Below are positions 8,195 to 16,942 of a stretch of DNA of 64,000 nucleotides, in pieces. The position numbers were made by a program, and so were the translations under genes. Within the stretch, counting starts at the first letter, position 1; the number at the start of each line of letters is the position of its first letter. Under the pieces are notes generated by a model. That model ran no database searches. It was given only the letters and a program-made list of their open reading frames with translations, and was not told the DNA's origin. Source of the DNA: Neolewinella litorea (GTDB lineage Bacteria > Bacteroidota > Bacteroidia > Chitinophagales > Saprospiraceae); contig NZ_SRSF01000001.1 of the NCBI RefSeq assembly GCF_004803465.1, positions 1,178,501 to 1,242,500 on the forward strand, written 5' to 3'.

Positions 8195-10783
8195 ATGTCA
8201 AAGAATTTACTGATTGTCGAGTCTCCCGCGAAAGCGAAGACTATTGAAAAGATCTTAGGAAAGGATTATACCGTAAAATCATCATTCGGCCACGTACGTG
8301 ATCTGGATAAAGGTGACGGAGCCGTGGACGTTTCCCGCAATTTTGCCACCAAGTACGTTGTCTCCCCGGAGAAGCGTAAAGTGGTCAAGGAACTGAAGGC
8401 AGCCGTGAGCAAGGTCGATACCGTTTGGCTCGCGACCGACGAAGACCGCGAAGGAGAGGCCATCAGCTGGCACCTTTGCGAAGTGCTCAAGCTACCGGTC
8501 GACTCTACCAAACGGATCGTGTTCCGCGAGATCACCCCGCCGGCCATCAAAGCCGCCATCAACAACCCCCGTACGGTCGACGTGAACCTGGTCAATGCCC
8601 AACAGGCGCGCCGCGTGCTCGACCGCCTGGTTGGCTACGAGCTCTCCGGTGTACTGTGGAAGAAAGTGAAATTCGGCCTCAGCGCCGGACGCGTGCAGTC
8701 CGTTACCGTAAAGCTCGTCGTAGAACGGGAGCGGGAGATCATGAACTTCGAGTCGACACCCTTCTTCCGGGTCAACGCCATCTTCACCGTGCGCAACGAG
8801 CAAGGAAAAGAAGTTGAACTTAAAGCCGATTCTCCCGATCGATTCGACGATCGGGAAAGCGCCGAAGCTTTCCTGAAGCGCTGCGTAGGTGCCGAATTCA
8901 GCATCAGCGACATCGAGGTAAAGCCCGCTAAACGGAAACCGGCACCCCCCTTCACCACCTCCACCCTGCAACAGGAAGCCAGCCGCAAGCTCTACATGAA
9001 CGTGGAGCGGACGATGCGCACCGCGCAGCGACTGTACGAAGCCGGTCTGATCACCTACATGCGTACCGACAGCATCAGCCTTTCGGAAACCGCCCTGCAG
9101 GCAATCGAGAGTGAGGTGACCAAGGAGTACGGCGCCAAGTACAGCAAGGTCCGTCGCTTCAAAAGCAAGAAAAAGGACGCCCAGGAAGCGCACGAAGCGA
9201 TTCGCCCAAGCTACGTCGACCGCCATACCATTCGGCAGGGCGACCGCGACGAGCAGCGGCTCTACGAGCTGATCTGGAAGCGAACCATGGCCTCCCAGAT
9301 GGCCGACGCCGAGCTGGAAAAGACCACCGTCCACATTGCCATCGACAAGGCCCCCGATGCACGCCTGCGTGCCCAGGGTGAGGTCCTGAAGTTCGACGGA
9401 TTCCTCAAGCTCTACATCGAAAGCAACGACGACGATGAAGAGGACGAAACCACTGAAGGCATCCTCCCCCCGCTGTCGAAAGGCCAGATACTGCCACTCC
9501 GCGAAATGACGGCCACGCAGCGTTTCACCCGGCCGCCCGTCCGCTACACGGAAGCCAGCCTGGTCAAGAAACTTGAAGAACTGGGAATTGGTCGTCCCTC
9601 TACCTACGCCCCTACCGTTTCCAAGATCATGGACCCCAAAAGGGGGTACGTCACCCGCGAAAACCGGGACGGTGAGGAACGGTCTTTCGACGTACTTACC
9701 CTGAAGGAGGGTAGCATCAGCCACGAACAGAAAACCGAGATCACCGGCACGGTAAAGAACCGTCTTTTCGCCAGCGACATCGGGATGGCAGTCAGCGACT
9801 TCCTAGACGAGCATTTTCAGGACGTGATGACCTACCAGTTCACCGCTGAGATCGAGGACAAGTTCGACGAAGTGGCGGAAGGCCTGGTCACCTGGACCCA
9901 GATGCTGGAAGATTTCTACCACCCCTTCCACGAGAACGTGGAGGAAACCACCGAAAGCGCGGACCGCGTCACCGGAGAACGGATCCTCGGCAACGACCCC
10001 GCCACCGGCAAGACCGTTCTGGTACGCCTCAGTCGCAACGGCCCCGTGGTGCAGTTGGGTGCCCCGGACGAACTGGTACCAGAAGAAAAGCCCCGCTACG
10101 CCAACCTGCCCAGCGGCGTGAGCATGGAGGAGATCGAACTAGAGGCCGCCCTGCCCCTCTTTGACCTGCCGAAGGTTCTCGGTGAGATCGATGGTCGGGA
10201 AACCGCCGTCGGCATCGGCCGCTTCGGGCCTTACATCCGTTGGGGGGAAGACTTCATCAGTCTGCCCAAAGGCGATGACCCCCACTCGACCACCCTCAGC
10301 GACGCCAAGGCGCTGGTGGCGGCAAAGAAAAAGGCCGACGAGCCGGTAATGACTTACAAAGGACTGCCCGTCACCCAGGGCGAAGGCCGCTTCGGTCCCT
10401 TCCTGAAATGGAACGGGATGTTCGTCAACATACCCAAGCGCTACGACCCCGACAACCTCAGCACGGAAGATATGACCGAGCTCATCCAGGCCAAGGAAGA
10501 AAAGGAAGCCAATCGGTATATTCAGCGGTTCGAGGAAGATAAAATCGACATCGAGCAGGGCCGCTGGGGACCCTTCATCCGCTTCAAGAAGAAGTCACTG
10601 AAGCTGCCCACCGTCGACGGCAAGAAGATGAGCCGCGAACAGGCCGCCGAACTTTCGCTCGACGAGGTGAAGAAGATCATCGAGGAGCAAGTGCCGAATG
10701 CTTTCAAGAGCAAGGCCAAGAAACCCGCCGCGAAGAAGAAAGCCCCCGCAAAACGGAAAGCGGCCGCGGCCAAAAAGAAGTAA
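8195..10783 (+). CDS. topA: DNA topoisomerase I
   Basis: 862 residues. N-terminal Toprim domain (LLIVESPAKAKTIEKIL, with the acidic cluster DEDREGEA near residue 79), then the type IA core. The active-site tyrosine lies in GLITYMRTDS, at about residue 288. The C-terminal part has no tetracysteine zinc fingers. It carries three related repeats: GRFGPYIRWGEDFISLPKG, GRFGPFLKWNGMFVNIPK and GRWGPFIRFKKKSLKLP. This matches the zinc-free topoisomerase I C-terminal repeat found in Bacteroidota. A Lys/Ala-rich tail of about 25 residues ends the protein and probably binds DNA nonspecifically. It relaxes negative supercoils. Confidence 0.98.
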   Translation: MSKNLLIVESPAKAKTIEKILGKDYTVKSSFGHVRDLDKGDGAVDVSRNFATKYVVSPEKRKVVKELKAAVSKVDTVWLATDEDREGEAISWHLCEVLKLPVDSTKRIVFREITPPAIKAAINNPRTVDVNLVNAQQARRVLDRLVGYELSGVLWKKVKFGLSAGRVQSVTVKLVVEREREIMNFESTPFFRVNAIFTVRNEQGKEVELKADSPDRFDDRESAEAFLKRCVGAEFSISDIEVKPAKRKPAPPFTTSTLQQEASRKLYMNVERTMRTAQRLYEAGLITYMRTDSISLSETALQAIESEVTKEYGAKYSKVRRFKSKKKDAQEAHEAIRPSYVDRHTIRQGDRDEQRLYELIWKRTMASQMADAELEKTTVHIAIDKAPDARLRAQGEVLKFDGFLKLYIESNDDDEEDETTEGILPPLSKGQILPLREMTATQRFTRPPVRYTEASLVKKLEELGIGRPSTYAPTVSKIMDPKRGYVTRENRDGEERSFDVLTLKEGSISHEQKTEITGTVKNRLFASDIGMAVSDFLDEHFQDVMTYQFTAEIEDKFDEVAEGLVTWTQMLEDFYHPFHENVEETTESADRVTGERILGNDPATGKTVLVRLSRNGPVVQLGAPDELVPEEKPRYANLPSGVSMEEIELEAALPLFDLPKVLGEIDGRETAVGIGRFGPYIRWGEDFISLPKGDDPHSTTLSDAKALVAAKKKADEPVMTYKGLPVTQGEGRFGPFLKWNGMFVNIPKRYDPDNLSTEDMTELIQAKEEKEANRYIQRFEEDKIDIEQGRWGPFIRFKKKSLKLPTVDGKKMSREQAAELSLDEVKKIIEEQVPNAFKSKAKKPAAKKKAPAKRKAAAAKKK

Positions 10784-10830
10784 CCACCTTATGACCCGGG
10801 GGCGCAGGTCCCCGGGCAACAATACCCGCC

Positions 10831-11160
10831 ATGGCAGAGGACAACAAGAAAACACCGCAGAACCAGTTGAGCATCGACCTTCCCGAGGACATCGCCGAAG
10901 GCGTATACTCTAACCTGGCCATCATCACCCATTCCAGTTCGGAGTTCGTCGTGGACTTCGTGCGCATCGTGCCCAACGCCCCGAAAGCGAAGGTGAAAAG
11001 CAGGGTCATCCTAACGCCTGAGCACGCCAAACGATTGCTGGCCGCCCTGGCGGATAATGTCCAGAAGTACGAACGGCAGTTCGGCGTCATCAACAACAGC
11101 AGCGGTGGCAACGGTCCGCAGTTTCCACCTACCTCCTTCACGCCCACCGCACAGGCGTAA
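10831..11160 (+). CDS. DUF3467 domain protein
   Basis: 109 residues. The central block (IAEGVYSNLAIITHSSSEFVVDFVRIVPNAPKAKVKSRVILTPEHAKRL, about 26-76) is the DUF3467 pattern, in which a short beta-rich unit is followed by an amphipathic helix. The C-terminal tail is Gly/Pro/Ser-rich and disordered. Soluble, no signal peptide. Function unknown; the family is widespread in Bacteroidota. It follows topA by 47 bases and may share its transcript. Confidence 0.85.
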   Translation: MAEDNKKTPQNQLSIDLPEDIAEGVYSNLAIITHSSSEFVVDFVRIVPNAPKAKVKSRVILTPEHAKRLLAALADNVQKYERQFGVINNSSGGNGPQFPPTSFTPTAQA

Positions 11161-11186
11161 ATAGGAGAAATTATCGGGTAGAACTT

Positions 11187-11216
11187 TTTGCGCTCTGTCC
11201 GGTAGTTGTATATTTG
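11187..11216 (+). promoter_or_regulatory. Promoter of the tRNA-Val/tRNA-Pro operon
   Basis: A -33 TTTG (11187-11190) and a -7 TATATTTG (11209-11216), with 18 bases between them. This is close to the Bacteroidota TTTG-N19-TAnnTTTG consensus. The element ends 19 bases before the tRNA-Val 5' end. Confidence 0.8.
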
Positions 11217-11235
11217 CAGCCGCTTAGCTTTACAG

Positions 11236-11310
11236 GGTCGATTAGCTCAGTTGGTTTAGAGCGTTGCATTGACATTGCAGAGGTCACTGGTTCGAATCCA
11301 GTATCGACCA
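11236..11310 (+). tRNA. tRNA-Val (anticodon GAC)
   Basis: Complete cloverleaf: acceptor GGTCGAT/ATCGACC, D-arm GCTC/GAGC, anticodon stem TTGCA/TGCAG with loop TTGACAT (anticodon GAC), T-arm ACTGG-TTCGAAT-CCAGT and discriminator A at 11310. The 3' CCA is not encoded. Confidence 0.95.
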
Positions 11311-11325
11311 CCCATAAGAAGAGTT

Positions 11326-11399
11326 CGGGATGTGGCGCAGCCCGGTAGCGCACACGCCTGGGGGGCGTGGGGCCGCTGGTTCGAATCCAGTCATCCCGA
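11326..11399 (+). tRNA. tRNA-Pro (anticodon GGG)
   Basis: Complete cloverleaf: acceptor CGGGATG/CATCCCG, D-arm GCGC/GCGC, anticodon stem CACGC/GCGTG with loop CTGGGGG (anticodon GGG), T-arm GCTGG-TTCGAAT-CCAGT and discriminator A at 11399. CCA is not encoded. It lies 15 bases after tRNA-Val, in the same transcript. Confidence 0.95.
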
Positions 11400-11410
11400 C
11401 ACCACGTGAG

Positions 11411-11439
11411 AAGGTCAGCTTGCTTAGCAAGTTGGCCTT
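11411..11439 (+). terminator. Terminator of the tRNA operon
   Basis: 13-base-pair stem (AAGGTCAGCTTGC with GCAAGTTGGCCTT, two G-U pairs) and a TTA loop, followed by TTCTCATTTT. It begins 12 bases after tRNA-Pro. Confidence 0.85.
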
Positions 11440-11788
11440 TTCTCATTTTACCCTGTACGTAATGAGCTGTGGATCAAGCGGCTACCGATATTTCGCTGTC
11501 TTCCGTCGTCCCAAGGACTGGAACGGAAGCGGGGAAAGTGTCCTTTTCTGCCCCATCACCCCTACCCTATCTTTGGATTACCAATCACCCAGGATACCGA
11601 CATATTCCATAACCGCGTCATCGCTTGCTTCGCGCCGGCGCCCTTGCTAATCCCGAAAACCAACGGTACCATGGTAGAAGATGAATTGATTTGAACCACT
11701 ACCCCCGACTGGTGGCATTAAACCGAGAATTGAAGAAGGTATCGTCGGCCGGTATCTTTTCCGGTGCTTTTTGCCACAAAATGTGTCG
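11440..11788. other. Intergenic stretch between the tRNA terminator and ruvB
   Basis: No convincing gene on either strand. A TATCTTTG element at 11568-11575 (+) matches the -7 consensus, but no start codon or RNA structure that I recognise follows within 100 bases. The short open frames here overlap the tRNAs or lack protein-like composition. The stretch could hold a small RNA starting near 11582; that is only a possibility. Confidence 0.4.
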
Positions 11789-11796
11789 TATCTTGT
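11789..11796 (+). promoter_or_regulatory. -7-like element (TATCTTGT) of ruvB
   Basis: TATCTTGT lies six bases before the ruvB ATG, and a CTTTTTGCC stretch with TTTG lies about 15 bases further upstream. The spacing is shorter than the ideal 19. If used, the mRNA would have almost no leader. Confidence 0.35.
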
Positions 11797-11802
11797 GCGG
11801 GT

Positions 11803-12831
11803 ATGAATGAGCATTTGAACCCTACCGCCGCTCACCTATCCCCCGAGGACGGGGCCATGGAGCGTGCCCTTCGGCCCGACAGCCTAAGTGAATTCAGCGG
11901 TCAGCCGAAGATCGTCCAGAACCTGAAGGTATTCATCCAGGCAGCCGTGCAGCGGGGCGACTCTCTCGACCACGTCTTGCTGCACGGGCCTCCCGGTCTC
12001 GGCAAGACTACCCTCAGCCACATCATCGCCAACGAACTGGGGGCGGAATTGAAGCTCACCAGCGGCCCGGTACTCGAGAAACCCGGCGACCTGGCTGGCT
12101 TGCTGACCAACCTGAACGAGGGCGATGTGCTCTTCATTGATGAGATTCACCGCCTGAATAACGTAGTGGAAGAGTATCTCTACTCGGCTATGGAGGATTA
12201 CCGCATTGACATCATGATCGACAGCGGCCCCAATGCCCGGTCGGTCCAGATATCCCTGAACCCCTTCACGCTGGTGGGCGCCACCACCCGTATGGGCCTG
12301 CTCACCGCACCGATGCGCGCCCGTTTCGGCATCAACTGCCTGCTGGATTACTACGACGTGGCTACGCTCGTGTCGATCATCAAGCGATCCTGCGAGATCC
12401 TCCACGTCCCCATCACCGACGAAGGGGCCCAGGAGATTGGCCGCCGCAGCCGGGGTACGCCGCGGATCGCCAACGCCCTGCTGCGACGCATCCGCGACTT
12501 TGCTCAGGTCAAGGGCAACGGCACCATTGATAAGGAGATCGCCGACTACGGCCTGGCGGCGCTCAACGTCGACGAGGGCGGACTGGACGAAATGGACAAC
12601 AAGATCCTGGACGCCATCATCCACAAATTCAAGGGCGGCCCGGTAGGACTGTCCACCATCGCTACCGCTGTCGGTGAGGAGACCGGCACCATTGAGGAGG
12701 TTCATGAGCCTTTCCTGATTATGGAAGGTTACCTGATGCGCACGCCCCGGGGGCGGCAGGCAACCGAAAAGGCCTACTACCATATCGGAGCTACCCCGCC
12801 GGGTACGGCGAATACGCTTTTCGAATTTTAG
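11803..12831 (+). CDS. ruvB: Holliday junction branch migration helicase RuvB
   Basis: 342 residues from the ATG at 11803. This start matches the usual short RuvB N-terminus (MNEHLNP); an upstream in-frame start would add residues without homology. Walker [10 protein letters not shown] (62-70), Walker B FIDEIHRL (about 112-119), sensor 1 [18 protein letters not shown] with the arginine finger region, and the C-terminal winged-helix ([15 protein letters not shown]...RTPRGRQAT). It forms hexameric rings that drive branch migration with RuvA. The gene is single here; neither ruvA nor ruvC is in the window. It ends 17 bases from the convergent coiled-coil gene. Confidence 0.98.
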   Translation: MNEHLNPTAAHLSPEDGAMERALRPDSLSEFSGQPKIVQNLKVFIQAAVQRGDSLDHVLLHGPPGLGKTTLSHIIANELGAELKLTSGPVLEKPGDLAGLLTNLNEGDVLFIDEIHRLNNVVEEYLYSAMEDYRIDIMIDSGPNARSVQISLNPFTLVGATTRMGLLTAPMRARFGINCLLDYYDVATLVSIIKRSCEILHVPITDEGAQEIGRRSRGTPRIANALLRRIRDFAQVKGNGTIDKEIADYGLAALNVDEGGLDEMDNKILDAIIHKFKGGPVGLSTIATAVGEETGTIEEVHEPFLIMEGYLMRTPRGRQATEKAYYHIGATPPGTANTLFEF

Positions 12832-12848
12832 GGCCCTTCCGGCGCTCT

Positions 12849-14297
12849 TTATTCTTCCTCTGAAAGTACCTGGGCGGCGGCTTTCACCGTGTCCACTACC
12901 TTCTGCACTTCGTGCTCCGCGGTGTCGACCGCCTGATCGATCCGCTCGGTAGCCTTACTAAGCAGCGAAGGTGCGGCGGTACGTTCTTTCCGGGGTACGT
13001 GGACCTCGCCGGCCAACACCTGGCTCAAAGCCGCGAAATTGGCGACGTGATCGCCCGGGGGGGCAGACTTCATCGACTTGCGGTCGGCCTTGGCCTGCTT
13101 TTTACCCGCTTTGATGGCTTCCGCGGCGGCCTTCAGTTTGGCTTCCTCTTCGGGTGAGAGATTGCGGTCCTGCATGGAGGCGGCAATCTTGGCCTTGGCT
13201 GCCGCTTTGGCCTGGCGCTCGGCGGCCTTGCGTGCTTCTTTTTCCGCCCGCTGCTTGTCCTTTTCCATTCGGGCTTCCAGCATGGTCTGGGTCTTGACCA
13301 TATCGGCGAGCTTCTCATTCTTGCTGGCGATACGGCTCTCGATCATGACAATCTTGGCCTGCCGGATCTGGGCCTCAAGCTGCCCGTCAGTACGCTCGAT
13401 GCGCCGACGCTCGAATTTCAGGTCTTCCTCATCGCGTCCGATGCTCTTGCGCATCCGTTCCATGGCCTTCATCAGTCCCTGGTAGCGCGCTTCGTTGCGA
13501 CCGATGGCACCGCCGCCGGCCGCTTTGTCACCGCTTCCCTGGCCGCGTTTCTCCTTCACCGTCTTGAAGGCCGCGTCGATACGTCCGTAGATGGCGTCAC
13601 GGTCCTCCTTGGTGAATTTGACGCCGTGGAATTTGCGCTGCACGTCCCGCAGTTCCTGGAACACCTTGTTGAGATGGGTTCCTTCTTCGATGCGGGTCTC
13701 CAGTCCCTCCAGCAATTTGGCGAATTTCTCCTTTTGCTTGGCGGATTCCGCTTCGTATTGGGCATTGACCGCCTGCCGCAGTTCTTTGAGGCGCGCAAAG
13801 ACGGCGTCGGAGCGCTTGCGCAGTTCGTTCCCCTGTTCACGCATGAGGGTTTTGTCCTGGAGCTGTCCCTGCACCTTCTGCCAGAAAGCCTTGGCCTGGT
13901 TCCAGAGTTCACCGCTGTAGGCACCCGCGCGCTCGATCCGGTCTTCTATTTCGGCCAGTTCGCTGCGGTAGTTCTGGGCGAGTTTTTCGCTCAGAACGTG
14001 AAAATGCCATTCGGTCTGGGCGCGCAGGATCATGTCGGTCTGCTCGGCGCGGAGGTCGTCCGGTAGCAGGGACTCGGACACGCTCAGTTCGCGGGCGATC
14101 ACCCGGTCGGGTTCCGGTAATTCGGCCTCATCCCCCTTTCTCCACTTTTCCATGAAGGCGGTGTACACCTCGTCGGTCACCACTTTTTCGGGGAAGGTTT
14201 CGATGCGTACGATGTTATCGGTCACTTGGAGCTCGATGGTGATCAGTACGCGTTTTTCCTGGGCGTCACGCCCCCAGACGGCAATTCGGTTTCGCAT
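12849..14297 (-). CDS. Long coiled-coil protein, unknown (DUF349-like repeats possible)
   Basis: 482 residues from the ATG at 14297; further-upstream extension lacks conserved character. The N-terminal ~70 residues form a small beta-rich unit (RIAVWGRDAQEKRVLITIEL). Most of the rest is charged heptad-like helix, with strings of Lys/Glu/Ala/Arg at about 330-400 (RAEKEARKAAERQAKAAAKA). Segments such as ELWNQAKAFWQKVQGQL and DAIYGRIDAAFKTVKEKR recall DUF349 helical repeats, but the match is weak. No signal peptide or membrane segment. Function unknown. It lies downstream of asd on the same strand, separated by 110 bases. Confidence 0.75.
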   Translation of the reverse strand: MRNRIAVWGRDAQEKRVLITIELQVTDNIVRIETFPEKVVTDEVYTAFMEKWRKGDEAELPEPDRVIARELSVSESLLPDDLRAEQTDMILRAQTEWHFHVLSEKLAQNYRSELAEIEDRIERAGAYSGELWNQAKAFWQKVQGQLQDKTLMREQGNELRKRSDAVFARLKELRQAVNAQYEAESAKQKEKFAKLLEGLETRIEEGTHLNKVFQELRDVQRKFHGVKFTKEDRDAIYGRIDAAFKTVKEKRGQGSGDKAAGGGAIGRNEARYQGLMKAMERMRKSIGRDEEDLKFERRRIERTDGQLEAQIRQAKIVMIESRIASKNEKLADMVKTQTMLEARMEKDKQRAEKEARKAAERQAKAAAKAKIAASMQDRNLSPEEEAKLKAAAEAIKAGKKQAKADRKSMKSAPPGDHVANFAALSQVLAGEVHVPRKERTAAPSLLSKATERIDQAVDTAEHEVQKVVDTVKAAAQVLSEEE

Positions 14298-14407
14298 GGC
14301 GATGGTCTGTCGTAGTCGGCGGGTCCGCGGGTGCGGTGATCCTGAAAGCCGAGCTATCTGCAATGGTTCATGTCAGCAACAACGCTAACTTACAAATTGT
14401 GTGGCGG

Positions 14408-15418
14408 TCAGGCGGTGATGCGCTGACCGATGAGGTTATTCTCGAGAAGGTATTCGGCGATCTGGACGGCGTTGGTCGCGGCCCCTTTGCGGAGGTTATC
14501 GGCCACGATCCACAGGTTGAGTCCGTTTTCGATGCTTTCGTCGCGCCGTATGCGGCCAACGAATACTTCGTCGCGGTGCTTAGCCAGCAGGGGCATGGGA
14601 TAAATGTTGGACCGGGGGTCATCCTGGACCACCACTCCGGGCACCTGGGCAAGCAACTCCCTGACCTTCTCGACGGTGAAGGGGTGCTCGAATTCGACGT
14701 TGACGCTTTCGCTGTGGCCACCGTGAACGGGCACGCGAACGGCGGTGGCCGTGACGGCAAGTTTCGGCTCACCGAGGATCTTGCGGGTCTCGTGTACCAG
14801 TTTCATTTCCTCTTTCGTGTAGTCGTTATCGAGGAATACGTCGCAGTGCGGAATGCAGTTTTCGTAGATGGGATAGTGGTAGGCGGGATCTTCGCTCTTG
14901 CCCCCGTCGCGCTCGGCTTCGTACTGGCGCACGGCCTTTACGCCGGTACCCGTGAAGGATTGGTAGGTGGAGATTACCAAACGCTTGATCTTGAACGCCC
15001 GGTGCAGGGGGGCCAGGGCCACGACCATCTGGATGGTCGAGCAGTTGGGGTTGGCGATGATGAGGTCATTGGCGGTGAGCTCGTCGGCGTTCACTTCCGG
15101 AACCACGAGCTTTTTATCGGGATCCATCCGCCAGGCGCTGCTGTTGTCGATGACAACCGTACCAACGGCGGCGAATTTGGGGGCCCATTCCAGGCTGGTC
15201 GAACCGCCGGCCGAAAAAATGGCCACGTCGCAGCGGGCGTCCACGGCATCCTGCAGGGACACCACCGTATACGACTTGCCGCGGTACTCAATCTGTTTGC
15301 CAACGGACCGCTCCGAGGCTACGGGCAGCAGCTCGGTAATCGGGAAGTCGTGCTCCTTCAGCACTTCAAACATCACGCCACCGACGAGGCCGGTGGCACC
15401 AACTACGGCAACCTTCAT
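14408..15418 (-). CDS. asd: Aspartate-semialdehyde dehydrogenase
   Basis: 336 residues. N-terminal NADP-binding loop GATGLVGGVM (7-16), active-site Cys126 in NPNCSTIQ and the catalytic His region RVPVHGGHSESVNVEF (about 240-255). It reduces aspartyl phosphate to aspartate semialdehyde, the branch point to lysine/diaminopimelate, threonine and methionine. A TATCTTCG element on the minus strand (15447-15440) lies 21 bases upstream of the start. panD lies 87 bases further upstream on the same strand; PanD uses aspartate too, but the two need not share a transcript. Confidence 0.97.
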   Translation of the reverse strand: MKVAVVGATGLVGGVMFEVLKEHDFPITELLPVASERSVGKQIEYRGKSYTVVSLQDAVDARCDVAIFSAGGSTSLEWAPKFAAVGTVVIDNSSAWRMDPDKKLVVPEVNADELTANDLIIANPNCSTIQMVVALAPLHRAFKIKRLVISTYQSFTGTGVKAVRQYEAERDGGKSEDPAYHYPIYENCIPHCDVFLDNDYTKEEMKLVHETRKILGEPKLAVTATAVRVPVHGGHSESVNVEFEHPFTVEKVRELLAQVPGVVVQDDPRSNIYPMPLLAKHRDEVFVGRIRRDESIENGLNLWIVADNLRKGAATNAVQIAEYLLENNLIGQRITA

Positions 15419-15505
15419 CCTGGATTATTTTGGGGAGGTCGAAGATAAGGTATATAGCCGGGAGCCACGGCTCACCGGGATTGGCACGGCACCTGCGTAC
15501 GCGCC

Positions 15506-15850
15506 CTAGAGCTTGTTGCCTTCACCGGGGAAGGCCACCTTGGGTTCGAAGGCGAGGGCCTCCTCCTCGGTCATATAACCGTAGGCGATGATGATGACGG
15601 TGTCGCCGACCTGGCAGCGACGGGCCGCAGCGCCGTTGAGGCAAATGATGCCGGAGCCCTCTTCGCCGCGGATGGTGTAGGTTTCGATGCGCTCCCCGTT
15701 GTTGTTGTTGACGATCTGCACCTTTTCTCCCTCGATGATGCCGGCTGCGTCGAGCAGTTGACCGTCGATGGTGATGCTGCCTACGTAGTTGAGGTTGGCC
15801 TCGGTAACGGTAGCGCGGTGAATCTTTCCTTTAAAGCGTTGAATCAGCAT
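15506..15850 (-). CDS. panD: Aspartate 1-decarboxylase
   Basis: 114 residues from the ATG at 15850, chosen because [20 protein letters not shown] is the conserved N-terminus. The self-cleavage site Gly24-Ser25 is present (YVGSITID), which yields the pyruvoyl cofactor on Ser25. It decarboxylates aspartate to beta-alanine for pantothenate synthesis. It follows panC by 57 bases on the same strand. The pair makes beta-alanine and joins it to pantoate, so co-transcription is likely. Confidence 0.97.
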   Translation of the reverse strand: MLIQRFKGKIHRATVTEANLNYVGSITIDGQLLDAAGIIEGEKVQIVNNNNGERIETYTIRGEEGSGIICLNGAAARRCQVGDTVIIIAYGYMTEEEALAFEPKVAFPGEGNKL

Positions 15851-15907
15851 AATCGGTTGGGGTGGTTGGGCTAAAAGCGGTGCCGGCATACAAACGCGCC
15901 GGTCGTA

Positions 15908-16777
15908 CTAAGGGTTGGCGGTAATGGCAATGCGGTTGTCTATGAGTCGGACGGCACCGACCCGCACGGCGGTAGCGACCACCAGTTCGCGCACGGGCTC
16001 ACCGTCCTGATAAGGCAGTAGCGTATCGCCGTCTACCACTTCGACATATTCGGGTTCGAGCAGGGGTACCGCCTGCATTCCTTTTATGGCCAGCCGCTCA
16101 AGTTCGCGGGCGGGCCAGTGCGAGCGCAACCCGGCGGCCACGGCCGAAAGGTGGCGGTTGATCTTGGCGGCCGCCCGTCGCTCCTCAACATTGAGGCGCC
16201 GATTGCGGGAACTCATGGCCAGTCCGTCGGCTTCCCGAACCGTAGGAACGCCCGTGACGCTCACCTGCAGACCCAGCAGGTCGACCATGCGGCGGACCAC
16301 GGCGACCTGTTGATAGTCTTTCTGCCCCATGTACAGTACGTGTGGCCGGACGATGTCGAGCAGGCGGCTTACCACCTGGACCACTCCGGCGAAGTGTCCG
16401 GGCCGGCTGGCGCCCTCCATGCGCGTGGTCAGGCGACCAAAGTCGAGATGCGCCACGGGATTGTCCTGCAGGCCGGCGGGGTACACGTCATCCACCGTCG
16501 GGAGGTAGAGGTAATGGCAGCCATACTCGCGCAGCAGTTGGATATCGGCATCCGGGGTGCGGGGGTAGGCGGCCAGATCCTGACCGTCGTTGAACTGCGT
16601 AGGATTTACGAAGATACTGGCCACCGTTACCGCCTGCTCGGCGGCGCTGTGCCGCACCAGGGCGGCGTGTCCCGCGTGGAGTGCTCCCATGGTGGGGACG
16701 AAGCCGATGGTCCGGTTGGCGGCGCGTTCGGCGGCGAGCGCGGTGGTCAGCTCGGATGCGGTGGAGAAAATTTTCAA
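15908..16777 (-). CDS. panC: Pantothenate synthetase
   Basis: 289 residues from a TTG start at 16777. The only in-frame start further upstream (16918) would run back through a promoter and through sequence with no family resemblance, while the first family residues (KIFSTASELTTAL) follow the TTG directly. Motifs: FVPTMGALHAGH (about 29-40, ATP HIGH-type motif), IFVNPTQF, GQKDYQQ and the MSSRNRRL loop. It condenses pantoate with beta-alanine using ATP. It is divergent from the glycogen-synthase-like gene, with facing promoters between them. Confidence 0.95.
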   Translation of the reverse strand: MKIFSTASELTTALAAERAANRTIGFVPTMGALHAGHAALVRHSAAEQAVTVASIFVNPTQFNDGQDLAAYPRTPDADIQLLREYGCHYLYLPTVDDVYPAGLQDNPVAHLDFGRLTTRMEGASRPGHFAGVVQVVSRLLDIVRPHVLYMGQKDYQQVAVVRRMVDLLGLQVSVTGVPTVREADGLAMSSRNRRLNVEERRAAAKINRHLSAVAAGLRSHWPARELERLAIKGMQAVPLLEPEYVEVVDGDTLLPYQDGEPVRELVVATAVRVGAVRLIDNRIAITANP

Positions 16778-16820
16778 GTACCGTTCGGATTGGGCCGGCG
16801 GCGGGGCCGCTAATGGGCGG

Positions 16821-16828
16821 CGAAGATA
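16821..16828 (-). promoter_or_regulatory. -7 element (TATCTTCG) of panC-panD
   Basis: Minus-strand TATCTTCG, one mismatch from TAnnTTTG, 43 bases upstream of the TTG start at 16777. It supports the TTG start, because longer versions of the protein would begin upstream of this promoter. Confidence 0.5.
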
Positions 16829-16849
16829 GGGGGTGTCGGCAATATTTTG

Positions 16850-16857
16850 TAACTTTG
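16850..16857 (+). promoter_or_regulatory. -7 element (TAACTTTG) of the glycogen-synthase-like gene
   Basis: Exact TAnnTTTG match 85 bases before the ATG at 16943. It lies back to back with the panC promoter, so the two divergent promoters share about 40 bases. Confidence 0.55.
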
Positions 16858-16942
16858 CCAGCCTTGGGGCCGTGCGAGGGCTCCCGTGCCGGAGCGCAAT
16901 GGCGGTCGGGCTCGTCAATAACCTGAAACGCGATCATAAGAT

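Noticed and set aside
8492-9724. 410-codon open frame antisense to topA
   Set aside because: The sense strand is an unambiguous topoisomerase; the antisense translation has no motif.
11171-11650. Open frames on both strands across the tRNA genes
   Set aside because: They run through two well-folded tRNAs and a terminator and show no protein-like pattern.
14336-15448. 370-codon plus-strand open frame over asd
   Set aside because: Shadow of asd, which has all catalytic motifs on the minus strand.
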